Part shown: positions 5,221-11,536 of the stretch, one piece after another | Numbering within the stretch: the stretch's first letter is position 1 | Layout: every line of letters starts with the position of its first letter | NCBI GenBank assembly: GCA_030533035.1 | Contig: JAUNJW010000036.1 | Location: forward strand, 1-11,536 | Length of the DNA: 11,536 nucleotides | Source of the DNA: Erysipelotrichaceae bacterium | GTDB lineage: Bacteria > Bacillota_I > Bacilli_A > Erysipelotrichales > Erysipelotrichaceae | Reading direction: 5' to 3' | Translations under genes and position numbers: made by a program | The notes under the pieces: model-generated | The model's input: only the letters and a program-made list of their open reading frames with translations | What the model was told of the DNA's origin: nothing | Database searches by the model: none

Positions 5221-5973
5221 TTATTCGTAAGTTCTGTTCCAGTAGAGCGACCAGGCGCCGCTGGCTTCAATCAGAATATAGTAATATCCCTCGTCAATCT
5301 TCATTTCGCCTTCGATTTCGCCGGCTTTTGTCATATTGACAGGTTCACCCTTGATATTCTGCTTCAGGTCCATGATCTGGATCAGGAACTTGGAATCGCC
5401 TTCGTAGCTGCCGGAGAATTCAATGGTTCCCTTTCTGGTGTAAAGACGCCAGATCTGGATGCCGTTTTCTTCATAGACCTTGGTGTCATTGCGGGCATCT
5501 TCATCGGATTCGTCCACCTTGTCGTCAAGATCAAACTTTCTCCTGGCAGGTGTGTCCTTATCATCCTTGTCATCCTTGCCGTCCTTGTCCTCAGGATCCT
5601 CGGAAGGCTCGGGGGCAGGCTTGCCCTTGAACTCGGTCTTTGAAGCGGAATACTTTGTCTTGTCAGACGGGTTGACGCTGACGTCATACAGAGTACCCTC
5701 CGCTGTTCTGGTCTGGCCGTTTTCCGTATAGGTATAGGTGCCGGTGATATCCTTTCCGGCAATCCTGACAGAGACGGCCTTACAGGCATTCTGCCCGCAG
5801 TATTCGTCCAGCGCTGCCGCAAATACTTTCTGGGCATCGGACTGGGTGAAGTCAGTTTCAGAGATGGAAACACTCTCCCTGCTGTCGGGAGTTACTTCCG
5901 GATCCTTTTTGTCTTTTCTGCCGCAGCTTGCCAGCAGGCACAGTGACAGCAGACTGATCAGTATCTTTTTCAT
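5221..5973 (-). CDS. Hypothetical lipoprotein with an Asp/Lys-rich linker
   Basis: The 250-residue precursor has a signal peptide with a lipobox: MKKILISLLSLCLLASC, cleavage expected before Cys17. It should therefore be lipid-anchored on the outer face of the membrane. Residues 45-115 form one predicted unit with two cysteines (YCGQNAC, 59 and 64) and TGTYTYTENG. Residues 117-162 are a charged, Pro- and Asp/Lys-rich linker (DGKDDKDDKD). Residues 165-250 form a second, Tyr/Trp-rich beta-type domain (WRLYTRKGTIEFSGSY, ending WSLYWNRTY). I do not recognise either domain. It has its own promoter (5994-6022), an AAGGAGAGG ribosome binding site and a strong terminator, so it appears to be a single-gene unit. 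Its place next to comG gives no firm link to DNA uptake. Confidence 0.88.
   Translation of the reverse strand: MKKILISLLSLCLLASCGRKDKKDPEVTPDSRESVSISETDFTQSDAQKVFAAALDEYCGQNACKAVSVRIAGKDITGTYTYTENGQTRTAEGTLYDVSVNPSDKTKYSASKTEFKGKPAPEPSEDPEDKDGKDDKDDKDTPARRKFDLDDKVDESDEDARNDTKVYEENGIQIWRLYTRKGTIEFSGSYEGDSKFLIQIMDLKQNIKGEPVNMTKAGEIEGEMKIDEGYYYILIEASGAWSLYWNRTYE
5552..5587 (-). repeat. Degenerate 9-bp tandem repeat within the lipoprotein linker
   Basis: Four 9-base units lie end to end: gtgtcctta, tcatccttg, tcatccttg and ccgtccttg (plus-strand reading). They encode the Lys/Asp-rich linker on the minus strand. The two central units are identical. Because nine is a multiple of three, changes in copy number would lengthen or shorten the linker without a frameshift. 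Confidence 0.7.
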
Positions 5974-5993
5974 AATGCGTACCTCTCCTTATC

Positions 5994-6022
5994 ATTTTAG
6001 GGGTATCCGGCTCATGAATCAA
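5994..6022 (-). promoter_or_regulatory. Sigma-A-type promoter for the lipoprotein gene
   Basis: On the minus strand TTGATT (6022-6017) is separated by 17 bases from TAAAAT (5999-5994). The -35 overlaps the stop codon of the upstream hydrolase gene. The predicted start near 5987 gives a leader of about 14 bases that includes the ribosome binding site. Confidence 0.55.
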
Positions 6023-6621
6023 TAAAGGCCGCGCAGATAAGGGTTGACAGCCAGTTCACGGGCGATGGTTGTCGCCGGTCCGTGGCCCGGCAGCACCCTG
6101 AGATCATGCGGCATGTTCCTGAACAGCTTAAGGGTTTCAATCATCTGCGCCTCATCGCCGCTGTAAAGATCTGTTCTGCCGATGGACGAGGCAAAAAGCG
6201 TGTCGCCGGTAAACAGGATCTGGCGGAAACGGATGCAGACAGAACCTGCGGTATGGCCGGGCGTCGGGATGACGCTGACATTGAATGTGCCGATCTGCAT
6301 ATCCCCCTTCAGATCATGGATCTCTGAATAGACCGGCGCGCCATAGCCGTGGCGCAGCTTGTTCTTTGGGTCAACCAGGACATAGTCCTCAAGCGACATG
6401 TAAACCGGACAGCCGAACAGTTCGGCCAGGTCGTCGGCCGCCTGGGTATGATCTTCATGGCCATGGGTCAGAATGATTCCGTCAGCGGTTTCCTTTTCAG
6501 ACACACAGGCAGCGATCTGCTTCGCGTTTCTGCCCGGATCGATGAACAGGACATGGTCATGGTCATGCAGGACGTAGGAGTTTTCTTCGTAAAGCCCGAT
6601 GGGCAGCACATCCACTTTCAT
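6019..6621 (-). CDS. Metallo-beta-lactamase-fold hydrolase, glyoxalase II-like
   Basis: This 200-residue cytosolic protein has the full dinuclear metal site of the fold: THGHEDH (His53, His55, Asp57, His58), PGHT (His123), GD (Asp140) and PGHG (His180). The compact size and the GDTLFASSIGRTDL segment place it with the YqgX/GloB-like small hydrolases, which cleave thioesters such as hydroxyacylglutathione-type substrates. The substrate cannot be told from sequence. The start fits the family (M-K-V-x-x-L-P-x-G then N-S-Y), yet no Shine-Dalgarno site is visible: the 20 bases before ATG are almost all A/T. The ATG lies only 9 bases after the T-tract of the rpmG terminator, so it may rely on read-through from rpmG or on a promoter inside rpmG. 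Confidence 0.93.
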   Translation of the reverse strand: MKVDVLPIGLYEENSYVLHDHDHVLFIDPGRNAKQIAACVSEKETADGIILTHGHEDHTQAADDLAELFGCPVYMSLEDYVLVDPKNKLRHGYGAPVYSEIHDLKGDMQIGTFNVSVIPTPGHTAGSVCIRFRQILFTGDTLFASSIGRTDLYSGDEAQMIETLKLFRNMPHDLRVLPGHGPATTIARELAVNPYLRGLY

Positions 6622-6630
6622 AAATTAAAC

Positions 6631-6654
6631 AAAAAAATAACCCTGAGGTTATTT
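6631..6654 (-). terminator. Intrinsic terminator overlapping the rpmG stop codon
   Basis: On the minus strand AAATAACC (6654-6647) pairs with GGTTATTT (6642-6635) around a 4-base loop, and the T-tract runs to 6631. The rpmG TAA stop (6651-6649) lies within the first arm. The stem has only two G-C pairs, so termination may be partial, which would let the hydrolase gene be transcribed. Confidence 0.75.
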
Positions 6655-6801
6655 CTTCTCCTTATGCGCAGTTACCTTGTTGCAGCGCGGGCAGTACTTT
6701 TTGATTTCCATCTTTTCCGGATGCTTACGCTTATTCCTTGTGCCGATGTAGTTTTCCTCGCCACACTCTGTGCACTTGAATGTGATATTTTCTCTGGGCA
6801 T
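6649..6801 (-). CDS. rpmG: 50S ribosomal protein L33, zinc-ribbon form
   Basis: A 50-residue gene on the minus strand. It reads [20 protein letters not shown], continues through [16 protein letters not shown] and ends AHKEKK. This matches bacterial L33, a small protein of the large ribosomal subunit near the E site. Two CxxC pairs (Cys10/Cys13 and Cys37/Cys40) make it the zinc-binding (C+) type. The ATG is preceded by a perfect AGGAGGTG with good spacing, and a strong promoter lies at 6832-6860. In Gram-positive bacteria a second, cysteine-free L33 often replaces this form under zinc limitation; no such paralogue or zinc-repressor site was noticed here. Confidence 0.96.
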   Translation of the reverse strand: MPRENITFKCTECGEENYIGTRNKRKHPEKMEIKKYCPRCNKVTAHKEKK

Positions 6802-6831
6802 TTGTGACACCTCCTGATCTGTACGGGTAAG

Positions 6832-6860
6832 AGTATAGCATAAACATTTTTATTTTCCAA
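6832..6860 (-). promoter_or_regulatory. Promoter for rpmG
   Basis: On the minus strand TTGGAA (6860-6855), 17 bases, then TATACT (6837-6832), with a TG one base before the -10 (extended -10). It gives a transcript start near 6825 and a leader of about 24 bases carrying AGGAGG. It is divergent to the ispG promoter about 35 bases away. Confidence 0.75.
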
Positions 6861-6893
6861 GCATTTCGTTGCCTTCTAAAAATGCATGGAAAA

Positions 6894-6902
6894 TGGCATA
6901 AT
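6894..6902 (+). promoter_or_regulatory. Extended -10 promoter for ispG
   Basis: TGGCATAAT (6894-6902) fits an extended -10 (TG, one base, CATAAT). The -35 is weak (TTCTAA at 6874-6879, 17-base spacer). The predicted start near 6909 leaves only about 10 bases, including GAGGTG, before the ATG at 6919, and rules out the longer frame from 6886. Confidence 0.55.
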
Positions 6903-6918
6903 ATTTGCGAGGTGTGAT

Positions 6919-7989
6919 ATGTACAGAAGAACAGAAACAAGACCGATTTATGTCGGCGGCATACAGATCGGCGGCCAGCAGAAATGCATTCTGCAGTCAA
7001 TGACCAATGTACCGGCCAAAAATGTTGACGCGGCTGTCAGGCAGATCAATGAACTGGCTGAAAACGGCTGTGAAATTGTCAGAACCGCGGTCCTCGACGA
7101 GGAAGACGCGAAGGCAATCGCTGAAATCAAGAAAAAAACAGGAGTTCCGCTGGTGGCTGATATCCATTTCAATCACCTGCTTGCTTTGATCTCGCTCGAA
7201 GGCGGCGTTGACGCGATCCGCATCAATCCCGGCAATATCGGCGACCGCGCCCATACCGAGGAAGTCGTAAACATGTGCCGTGAAAAACATGTTCCGATCC
7301 GCATCGGCATCAACTCCGGCTCGCTGGAAAGACAGTTCCTTGAGCAGTATGGCGGCCCCTGCCCCGAAGCCATGATCGCTTCCGCCAGAAGACACACCGA
7401 TATTCTGGAAGAACTTGACTTCCATGATATCTGCCTTTCCTTCAAATCCAGCAATGTCAGACTGACCATCGACGCCTACAAAGCGGCCGCGGAAGTCTTT
7501 GAATACCCCCTGCATCTCGGTGTTACGGAAGCCGGCGGCTTCGCTGAATCGGCAGTCAAGTCAAGCGCTGCCCTGGGTGTCCTTCTCAATGACGGCATCG
7601 GCGATACAATCCGGGTTTCCGTCAGCGGCGATCCCAATGACGAACTGCCGATCGCGAAACAGCTGCTGCGCTGCTTTGACCTGATCGACGGGGTTCCGGA
7701 CCTGGTTGCCTGCCCGACCTGCGGACGCATTCAGTATGACATGCTGCCGCTGGTCAAAGAGATGGAGGACTATCTCAAAAAAGTCCGCTCCAATATCACT
7801 GTTGCAGTCATGGGCTGCCCGGTCAACGGCATGCAGGAAGCTTCAAGAGCTGACGTCGGCGTCGCCGGCGGCTATGAAATCGGCATGCTGTTCAGAAAAG
7901 GCAGACTGATCCGCAAGGTTCCCCAGGCTGAACTGGCTGAGGCCCTCAAGGCTGAGATCGAAAAGATTGTCGCTGAAGAAAAAGCATAA
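6919..7989 (+). CDS. ispG: 4-hydroxy-3-methylbut-2-en-1-yl diphosphate synthase (flavodoxin/ferredoxin)
   Basis: IspG (GcpE) carries out the penultimate step of the MEP isoprenoid pathway, reducing methylerythritol cyclodiphosphate to HMBPP with a 4Fe-4S cluster. The 356-residue protein is of normal bacterial length. It begins MYRRTETRPIYVGG, followed by the TIM-barrel part (LVADIHFNHLLAL, RINPGNIG, IGINSGSLE, KSSNV). The cluster domain has CPTCGR (Cys265, Cys268) and MGCPVNG (Cys300), and Glu307 falls where the catalytic glutamate of NGPGEA sits. Here that motif reads NGMQEA, so Pro-Gly is replaced by Met-Gln. The start at 6919 was chosen over the frame start at 6886 because of the GAGGTG ribosome binding site and the family N-terminus. 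It is the only plus-strand gene here and ends in its own terminator. Confidence 0.96.
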   Translation: MYRRTETRPIYVGGIQIGGQQKCILQSMTNVPAKNVDAAVRQINELAENGCEIVRTAVLDEEDAKAIAEIKKKTGVPLVADIHFNHLLALISLEGGVDAIRINPGNIGDRAHTEEVVNMCREKHVPIRIGINSGSLERQFLEQYGGPCPEAMIASARRHTDILEELDFHDICLSFKSSNVRLTIDAYKAAAEVFEYPLHLGVTEAGGFAESAVKSSAALGVLLNDGIGDTIRVSVSGDPNDELPIAKQLLRCFDLIDGVPDLVACPTCGRIQYDMLPLVKEMEDYLKKVRSNITVAVMGCPVNGMQEASRADVGVAGGYEIGMLFRKGRLIRKVPQAELAEALKAEIEKIVAEEKA

Positions 7990-7995
7990 GACACG

Positions 7996-8018
7996 GGAGG
8001 CTGCGAAGCCTCCTTTTT
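7996..8018 (+). terminator. Intrinsic terminator of ispG
   Basis: GGAGGCT (7996-8002) pairs with AGCCTCC (8007-8013) across a GCGA tetraloop, followed by TTTTT (8014-8018). It starts 7 bases after the ispG stop codon. Confidence 0.92.
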
Positions 8019-8023
8019 ATATG

Positions 8024-8046
8024 AAAAAACTCCCGTCAGGGAGTTT
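8024..8046 (-). terminator. Intrinsic terminator of the cshB-nfo unit
   Basis: On the minus strand AAACTCCC (8046-8039) pairs with GGGAGTTT (8034-8027), with a 4-base loop and a T run extending to 8024. It lies 3 bases past the nfo stop. With the ispG terminator it forms a back-to-back pair between convergent genes. Confidence 0.9.
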
Positions 8047-8049
8047 GGG

Positions 8050-8916
8050 CTAAAGGTTTTCAAGGACTGAAGAATCATATACGCCGCTTCTGAGCATTGC
8101 GATCTCATATCTGTAAGGCGGCTTTTTGTTGATATAGGGTGTTTCAAGGATCTTGGGAATATGGCTGACCCTTTCATTTGCGGCGATCGCGTGCAGGGTT
8201 TCAAAGCCGATGGTCCCCATGCCGAGATTGGCATGCCTGTCCTTTCTGGCGCCCCTTTCATTTTTGGAGTCGTTGAGATGGATGACATGAAGTCTGTCCA
8301 GACCGATGACCCTGTCAAATTCATCCAGGACGGAATCGAAATCCTTCACGTCATAGCCGGCGTCGGAGATATGGCAGGTATCCAGGCAGACGCCGTAATT
8401 CTCCTGGAAACGCATTTTTTCCATGATCTCTGCCAGGTGTTCAAAGCGGTATCCGACTTCGGATCCCTTTCCGGCCATCGTCTCAAGGCAGATTGTGACG
8501 CCGTGATACTCCTCAATCGTATTGAGCTGTGCAGCGATCGTCGCGATGCCTGTCTCGAGGTCGGTCGTTGTATAGGATCCGGGATGCAGCACAAGGTAAG
8601 CGGCGCCGATGGCGGCTGTCCGCTCAATTTCCTGCGCCAGGAACTCACGGGCGAGTTCAGCCACTTCCGGTTTAACAGAGTTGGCCGGGTTGATGATATA
8701 AGGCGCGTGGATAATCATGTTTTTCATGTCGAGTCCATGGTCTTCCATCAACTGCCTGGCTTCGCTGCACAGCAGCCTGTCCGCCGGCGTCCTTTTTGTG
8801 TTCTGGGGCGCGCCGGTATACAGCATGAGGGCATTGGCGTCATAGGAAATAGCTTCCTTAACGCTGCCGAGCACATACTCAGGCGCCTTCATCTGGACAT
8901 GGCAGCCGAGAATCAT
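8050..8916 (-). CDS. nfo: Endonuclease IV (AP endonuclease)
   Basis: The enzyme cuts DNA 5' to abasic sites and removes blocked 3' ends in base-excision repair. The 288 residues form the AP-endonuclease TIM barrel, and all nine ligands of the trinuclear zinc site can be assigned: His70 (IIHAPY), His111 (LVLHPGS), Glu145 (CLETMAGKG), Asp179 and His182 (CLDTCH), His213 (VIHLNDSK), Asp226 and His228 (DRHANLGMG) and Glu258 (LETP). The start ATG overlaps the helicase stop as ATGA, and AGGGAG lies about 9 bases upstream, so nfo is translationally coupled to the helicase. The same helicase-nfo neighbourhood (yqfR-yqfS) is known in Bacillus subtilis. It ends at a strong terminator. Confidence 0.97.
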   Translation of the reverse strand: MILGCHVQMKAPEYVLGSVKEAISYDANALMLYTGAPQNTKRTPADRLLCSEARQLMEDHGLDMKNMIIHAPYIINPANSVKPEVAELAREFLAQEIERTAAIGAAYLVLHPGSYTTTDLETGIATIAAQLNTIEEYHGVTICLETMAGKGSEVGYRFEHLAEIMEKMRFQENYGVCLDTCHISDAGYDVKDFDSVLDEFDRVIGLDRLHVIHLNDSKNERGARKDRHANLGMGTIGFETLHAIAANERVSHIPKILETPYINKKPPYRYEIAMLRSGVYDSSVLENL

Positions 8917-10280
8917 AATCCGTTCTCCCTGTCCTTTTTGGCCCTTTCGCGGTACATTGCCTTCTTTTCCTCACGGATCTTGGAACGGATCATTTCCCGT
9001 TTCTTCTGGCGGTGGACACGCTGGATCTGCTCGGCTCTCTTCTTCTTATAGCCGGGCTTGACCTTTGTGTTTTTCTTTGTATAGATCTGGGAGATCTTTT
9101 TCTCCAGCTCATCGTCCTTTTTCTGGAACCGCTGGCCGTAAGGACGCAGGTCCTGCCACTGGTCACCCTTGAAACGCTGGTGTTCAAAGCGGATGCCCCG
9201 CTTCATCAGCGAACGGATGGCCTGGTCATCCTTCTCCTCATACAGCGCATAGCATGTGCCGCTGGCGCCGGCTCTGCCGGTACGGCCGGCACGGTGAACG
9301 TAGTATTCGAGGTCTTCCGGGAAACCGCAGGAGATGACATGGGAAACTTCACCGATGTCGATGCCTCTTGCGGCAAGATCGGTCGCGACGACATATGTAT
9401 GCGCAGCAGCGGAGATGGATTTCATCGCCTGCTTTCTCTGGCGGCTGGTCAGATCGCCATGGATCTCCTGGACGTCAATACCGCCGTTTCTGAGCTCTTC
9501 CGCGATGGCGGCGGCCTCATTTCTTGTGTTGGCGAAGATCAGGCATACATAGGGATTGAAGCCCTTCAGAATGGACAGGATTGTCTTTGCGTAGCCATGG
9601 TGGTAACAGGGCACAAGGACATGGCGGATATCCGGGTTGAAGCGGACCTTTTCACCGATCTGGTATGTGACCGGTGCATGCATGTATTTCTTCAGGAACG
9701 GCTTGAGCTGTTCAGGCATGGTTGCCGAGAACGCCAGCATCTGCAGGTCTTCCGGCAGTCTGCCGGCAAAAGCGTCGATATCATCCAGGAATCCGTATTC
9801 CAGTGTCATGTCGGCTTCGTCGACTACCAGGATCCTGGCCTGCTCAATGCGCAGCGAGCCGCTTTCAAGGAAGAGGTCCTTGATTCTGCCCGGGGTGCCG
9901 ATGACGATATGGGGCTGGCTGCTTTCCAGCTGGGCAATGTCTTTTTCGCGGTCGCGGCCGCCGGTGTAGATTCTGACCCTGAGCTGCGGCATGCAGTCGC
10001 CCATGGACTTTGCCATCTCATAAATCTGGTAGGCAAGCTCACGGGTCGGGGCCGTAATCACCGCCTGGACACAGTCAAGCTCAGGATTGATTTTCTGCAT
10101 GATCGGAATCAGATAGGCATGGGTTTTGCCGGATCCGGTCGCGGAAAGACCGATGACATCCTTGCCCCTGATCACCGCCGGGATTACTTCCTCCTGGATC
10201 GGCGTCGGTTCCCTGAAATGGTTCAGGGCTATATATTCACGGACTTCAGGCTTCAGATTGAAGTCTTCAAATTTTTTCAT
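8913..10280 (-). CDS. cshB: DEAD-box ATP-dependent RNA helicase, CshB-like
   Basis: This cytosolic RNA helicase remodels RNA duplexes, as in cold adaptation and ribosome assembly. The 455 residues carry every DEAD-box motif: Q motif (PTPIQ, Gln29), motif I (ATGSGKT, 47-53), PTRELA (79-83), TPGR (129-132), DEAD (154-157), SAT (185-187), ARGID (304-308) and HRAGRTGR (329-336). Residues 385-455 form a Lys/Arg-rich tail (KPGYKKKR, RQKKREMIRSK) that probably binds RNA. The start at 10280 (MKKFEDFNL) follows AGGAGG by 8 bases; the open frame runs 18 codons further without a better signal. The tail and linkage to nfo fit CshB (YqfR) better than CshA. It appears to share a promoter at 10315-10323 with nfo. 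Confidence 0.94.
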   Translation of the reverse strand: MKKFEDFNLKPEVREYIALNHFREPTPIQEEVIPAVIRGKDVIGLSATGSGKTHAYLIPIMQKINPELDCVQAVITAPTRELAYQIYEMAKSMGDCMPQLRVRIYTGGRDREKDIAQLESSQPHIVIGTPGRIKDLFLESGSLRIEQARILVVDEADMTLEYGFLDDIDAFAGRLPEDLQMLAFSATMPEQLKPFLKKYMHAPVTYQIGEKVRFNPDIRHVLVPCYHHGYAKTILSILKGFNPYVCLIFANTRNEAAAIAEELRNGGIDVQEIHGDLTSRQRKQAMKSISAAAHTYVVATDLAARGIDIGEVSHVISCGFPEDLEYYVHRAGRTGRAGASGTCYALYEEKDDQAIRSLMKRGIRFEHQRFKGDQWQDLRPYGQRFQKKDDELEKKISQIYTKKNTKVKPGYKKKRAEQIQRVHRQKKREMIRSKIREEKKAMYRERAKKDRENGL

Positions 10281-10314
10281 ACACTGGTCCTCCTTTTCTC
10301 TGCTTGGCACATGG

Positions 10315-10323
10315 ATTTTAACA
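10315..10323 (-). promoter_or_regulatory. Extended -10 promoter for cshB-nfo
   Basis: On the minus strand TGTTAAAAT (10323-10315) is an extended -10 (TG, one base, TAAAAT). No good -35 is present; that region falls in the murC terminator. The predicted start near 10308 gives a leader of about 28 bases containing AGGAGG. Confidence 0.5.
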
Positions 10324-10332
10324 TATCCCCGC

Positions 10333-10358
10333 AAAAAAGGAATCAGTGCGATTCCTTT
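10333..10358 (-). terminator. Intrinsic terminator embedded in the end of murC
   Basis: On the minus strand AAAGGAATC (10358-10350) pairs perfectly with GATTCCTTT (10344-10336) across a 5-base loop, then a T run to 10333. The upstream arm and loop hold the last murC codons and part of the TGA stop (10345-10343), so the hairpin forms within the coding end. Confidence 0.85.
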
Positions 10359-11536
10359 GTGCCGTAGCGTTCAACAATTCTGTCAGCGACGATGTTGGCG
10401 TTGCCGCAGCCGAGCGTGATGAACACGTCATCTTTTTCGCCATGTTCCATGACAAACTTCTCGACATCGTCAAATGTCGGAGTGTAATAAACTTCCGTGC
10501 CTCTTTCCTTCAGCTTTTCCACCAGCTGGGTCGCGTGGCAGCCGAGGTCGTCAGTTTCCCGGGCCGGGAAAATGTCGAGCACAAGAACAGCGTCCGCCTG
10601 GGACAGAACATCAGCGAAATCATCCATCAGCAGCTTTGTGCGGCTGTATGTGTGCGGCTGCTGGATTGCCCACAGCTTATGGTGCGGATACTTTGTCAGG
10701 GTTTTGAGAACAGCGTCGACTTCCTGGGGATGATGGGCATAGTCGTCCATCACCGTAAAGCCGTTGACATGGCCGCGGATGTCAAAGCGTCTCTGGGTGC
10801 CGTGATATCTCAGAAGTGCGGATGCGATCACATCCATCTCAATGCCATAGGCTCTTGCGGCAGCGATTGCAGCCAGGGCATTCATGACATTGTGCTCACC
10901 GGGAACGCCCAGCTGCACACGGCCGATGCAGATGCCCTTTTCAATGACATCAAAGGCCGGTCTGACCAGTTCGTCAAAGACAATGTTCTCTGCTCTGTAA
11001 TCAGCGTTTTCAGCCTTGCCGAATGTCAGAACCCTGACATTGAGTCCATCGCTGAAGTATTCATAATTCTCAATGTCGGCGCCGATCACGAGAATGCCGT
11101 CATCCGGCAGAAGCTCCGCGAAGCGGCGGAAGGAATGGCGGATATCATCAAGATCCTTGAAGAAATCAAGATGGTCAGCTTCCACATTGAGGATAATGCC
11201 GCAGGTCGGATGAAAGGACAGGAATGAGTTTGTATACTCACAGGCTTCCGCGACAAAATAATCGCGCTTTTTTGAAATGCGCATGTTGCCGCCGATATCA
11301 TCGAGCATGCCGCCGATTTCAATCGTCGGATCAAGGCCGGCATCCAGGAAGATGTCAGTGACCATGGATGTGGTCGTTGTCTTGCCGTGCGTGCCGGAAA
11401 TGTTGATCGCGTGCTTATAATAGGCCATCAGCTGGCCGAGCAGCTCCGCCCTCGTCAGCATCGGTATGCCCTTTTCCGCGGCCGCGTCGTATTCCGAATT
11501 GCCGGGATGGATGGCCGCCGAGAAAATGACAACATC
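10343..11536 (-). CDS. murC: UDP-N-acetylmuramate--L-alanine ligase, N-terminus beyond the window
   Basis: MurC adds the first amino acid, L-alanine, to UDP-MurNAc in cytosolic peptidoglycan precursor synthesis. The frame is open to the window edge, so 397 codons are visible and roughly 60 N-terminal residues (the UDP-binding Rossmann part) are missing. The internal ATG at 11461 is not the start, because the frame upstream of it reads DVVIFSAAIHPGNSEYDAA, as in MurC. Visible motifs: the ATP loop SGTHGKTTTT, the EADHLDFF element, GVPGEHNVMNALAA between the domains, YHGTQRRFDI and the MurC signature DDYAHHPQEV, then QPHTYSRT in the C-terminal domain. It ends at a terminator that includes its stop codon and is separate from cshB downstream. 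Confidence 0.96.
   Translation of the reverse strand, partial: DVVIFSAAIHPGNSEYDAAAEKGIPMLTRAELLGQLMAYYKHAINISGTHGKTTTTSMVTDIFLDAGLDPTIEIGGMLDDIGGNMRISKKRDYFVAEACEYTNSFLSFHPTCGIILNVEADHLDFFKDLDDIRHSFRRFAELLPDDGILVIGADIENYEYFSDGLNVRVLTFGKAENADYRAENIVFDELVRPAFDVIEKGICIGRVQLGVPGEHNVMNALAAIAAARAYGIEMDVIASALLRYHGTQRRFDIRGHVNGFTVMDDYAHHPQEVDAVLKTLTKYPHHKLWAIQQPHTYSRTKLLMDDFADVLSQADAVLVLDIFPARETDDLGCHATQLVEKLKERGTEVYYTPTFDDVEKFVMEHGEKDDVFITLGCGNANIVADRIVERYGTKESH

Noticed and set aside
5552..5587. Short repeats in the lipoprotein as a CRISPR or mobile-element trace
   Set aside because: Units are only 9 bases, contiguous without spacers and in frame, so they are a coding low-complexity repeat.
6886..6918. 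ispG start at 6886 (extra 11 residues)
   Set aside because: The extra residues do not match IspG, there is no ribosome binding site before 6886, and the likely -10 box lies inside the extension.
9012..10367. A 451-codon open frame on the plus strand opposite the helicase, with similar long ones opposite nfo (8161-9051), murC (10346-11227) and efp (843-1622)
   Set aside because: They are antisense to clearly conserved genes, have no ribosome binding site or family resemblance, and follow from codon bias that avoids TTA, CTA and TCA on the coding strand.

Overview
The window reads as chromosome of a Gram-positive, Bacillota-type bacterium. The evidence is a complete seven-gene comG competence-pilus operon, strong AGGAGG-type ribosome binding sites, sigma-A-like promoters, a short zinc-ribbon L33 gene and a cshB-nfo pair like that of Bacillus subtilis. 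By eye the base composition is moderately GC-rich. An Erysipelotrichia-like member is my guess; nothing in the sequence fixes the lineage. Almost every gene is on the minus strand; only ispG is on the plus strand. No tRNA, rRNA, CRISPR array, insertion sequence or phage gene was seen.

Layout, left to right. Positions 1-40 hold the first 13 codons of a minus-strand gene that looks like adenosylhomocysteinase. After a gap with an 11-bp inverted repeat comes an unusual 208-residue protein (186-812): a basic, then Ala/Glu-rich, unrecognised N-terminus joined in frame to the C-terminal domain of peptide chain release factor 1. Next is efp (873-1430), whose tip loop is atypical. The comG operon (5119 down to 1583) follows, with comGA ATPase, comGB platform protein, comGC major pilin and the pilin-like comGD, GE, GF and GG, all tightly packed or overlapping. 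Upstream of it lie a hypothetical lipoprotein gene (5221-5973), a metallo-beta-lactamase-fold hydrolase (6019-6621) and rpmG (6649-6801). Divergent promoters between 6832 and 6902 serve rpmG (minus) and ispG (plus, 6919-7989). After back-to-back terminators come nfo (8050-8916) and a cshB-like DEAD-box helicase (8913-10280), a coupled pair on the minus strand. The window closes with murC, whose start lies beyond position 11536.

Functionally most genes are housekeeping: translation (EF-P, L33), isoprenoid synthesis (IspG), cell-wall precursor synthesis (MurC), base-excision repair (Nfo) and RNA remodelling (CshB). The accessory part is the DNA-uptake pilus. The strongest anomaly is the release-factor C-terminal domain fused to an unrelated N-terminus next to efp. 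The EF-P with Met at the position normally modified, the poorly defined comGB start and the altered IspG signature are secondary points.
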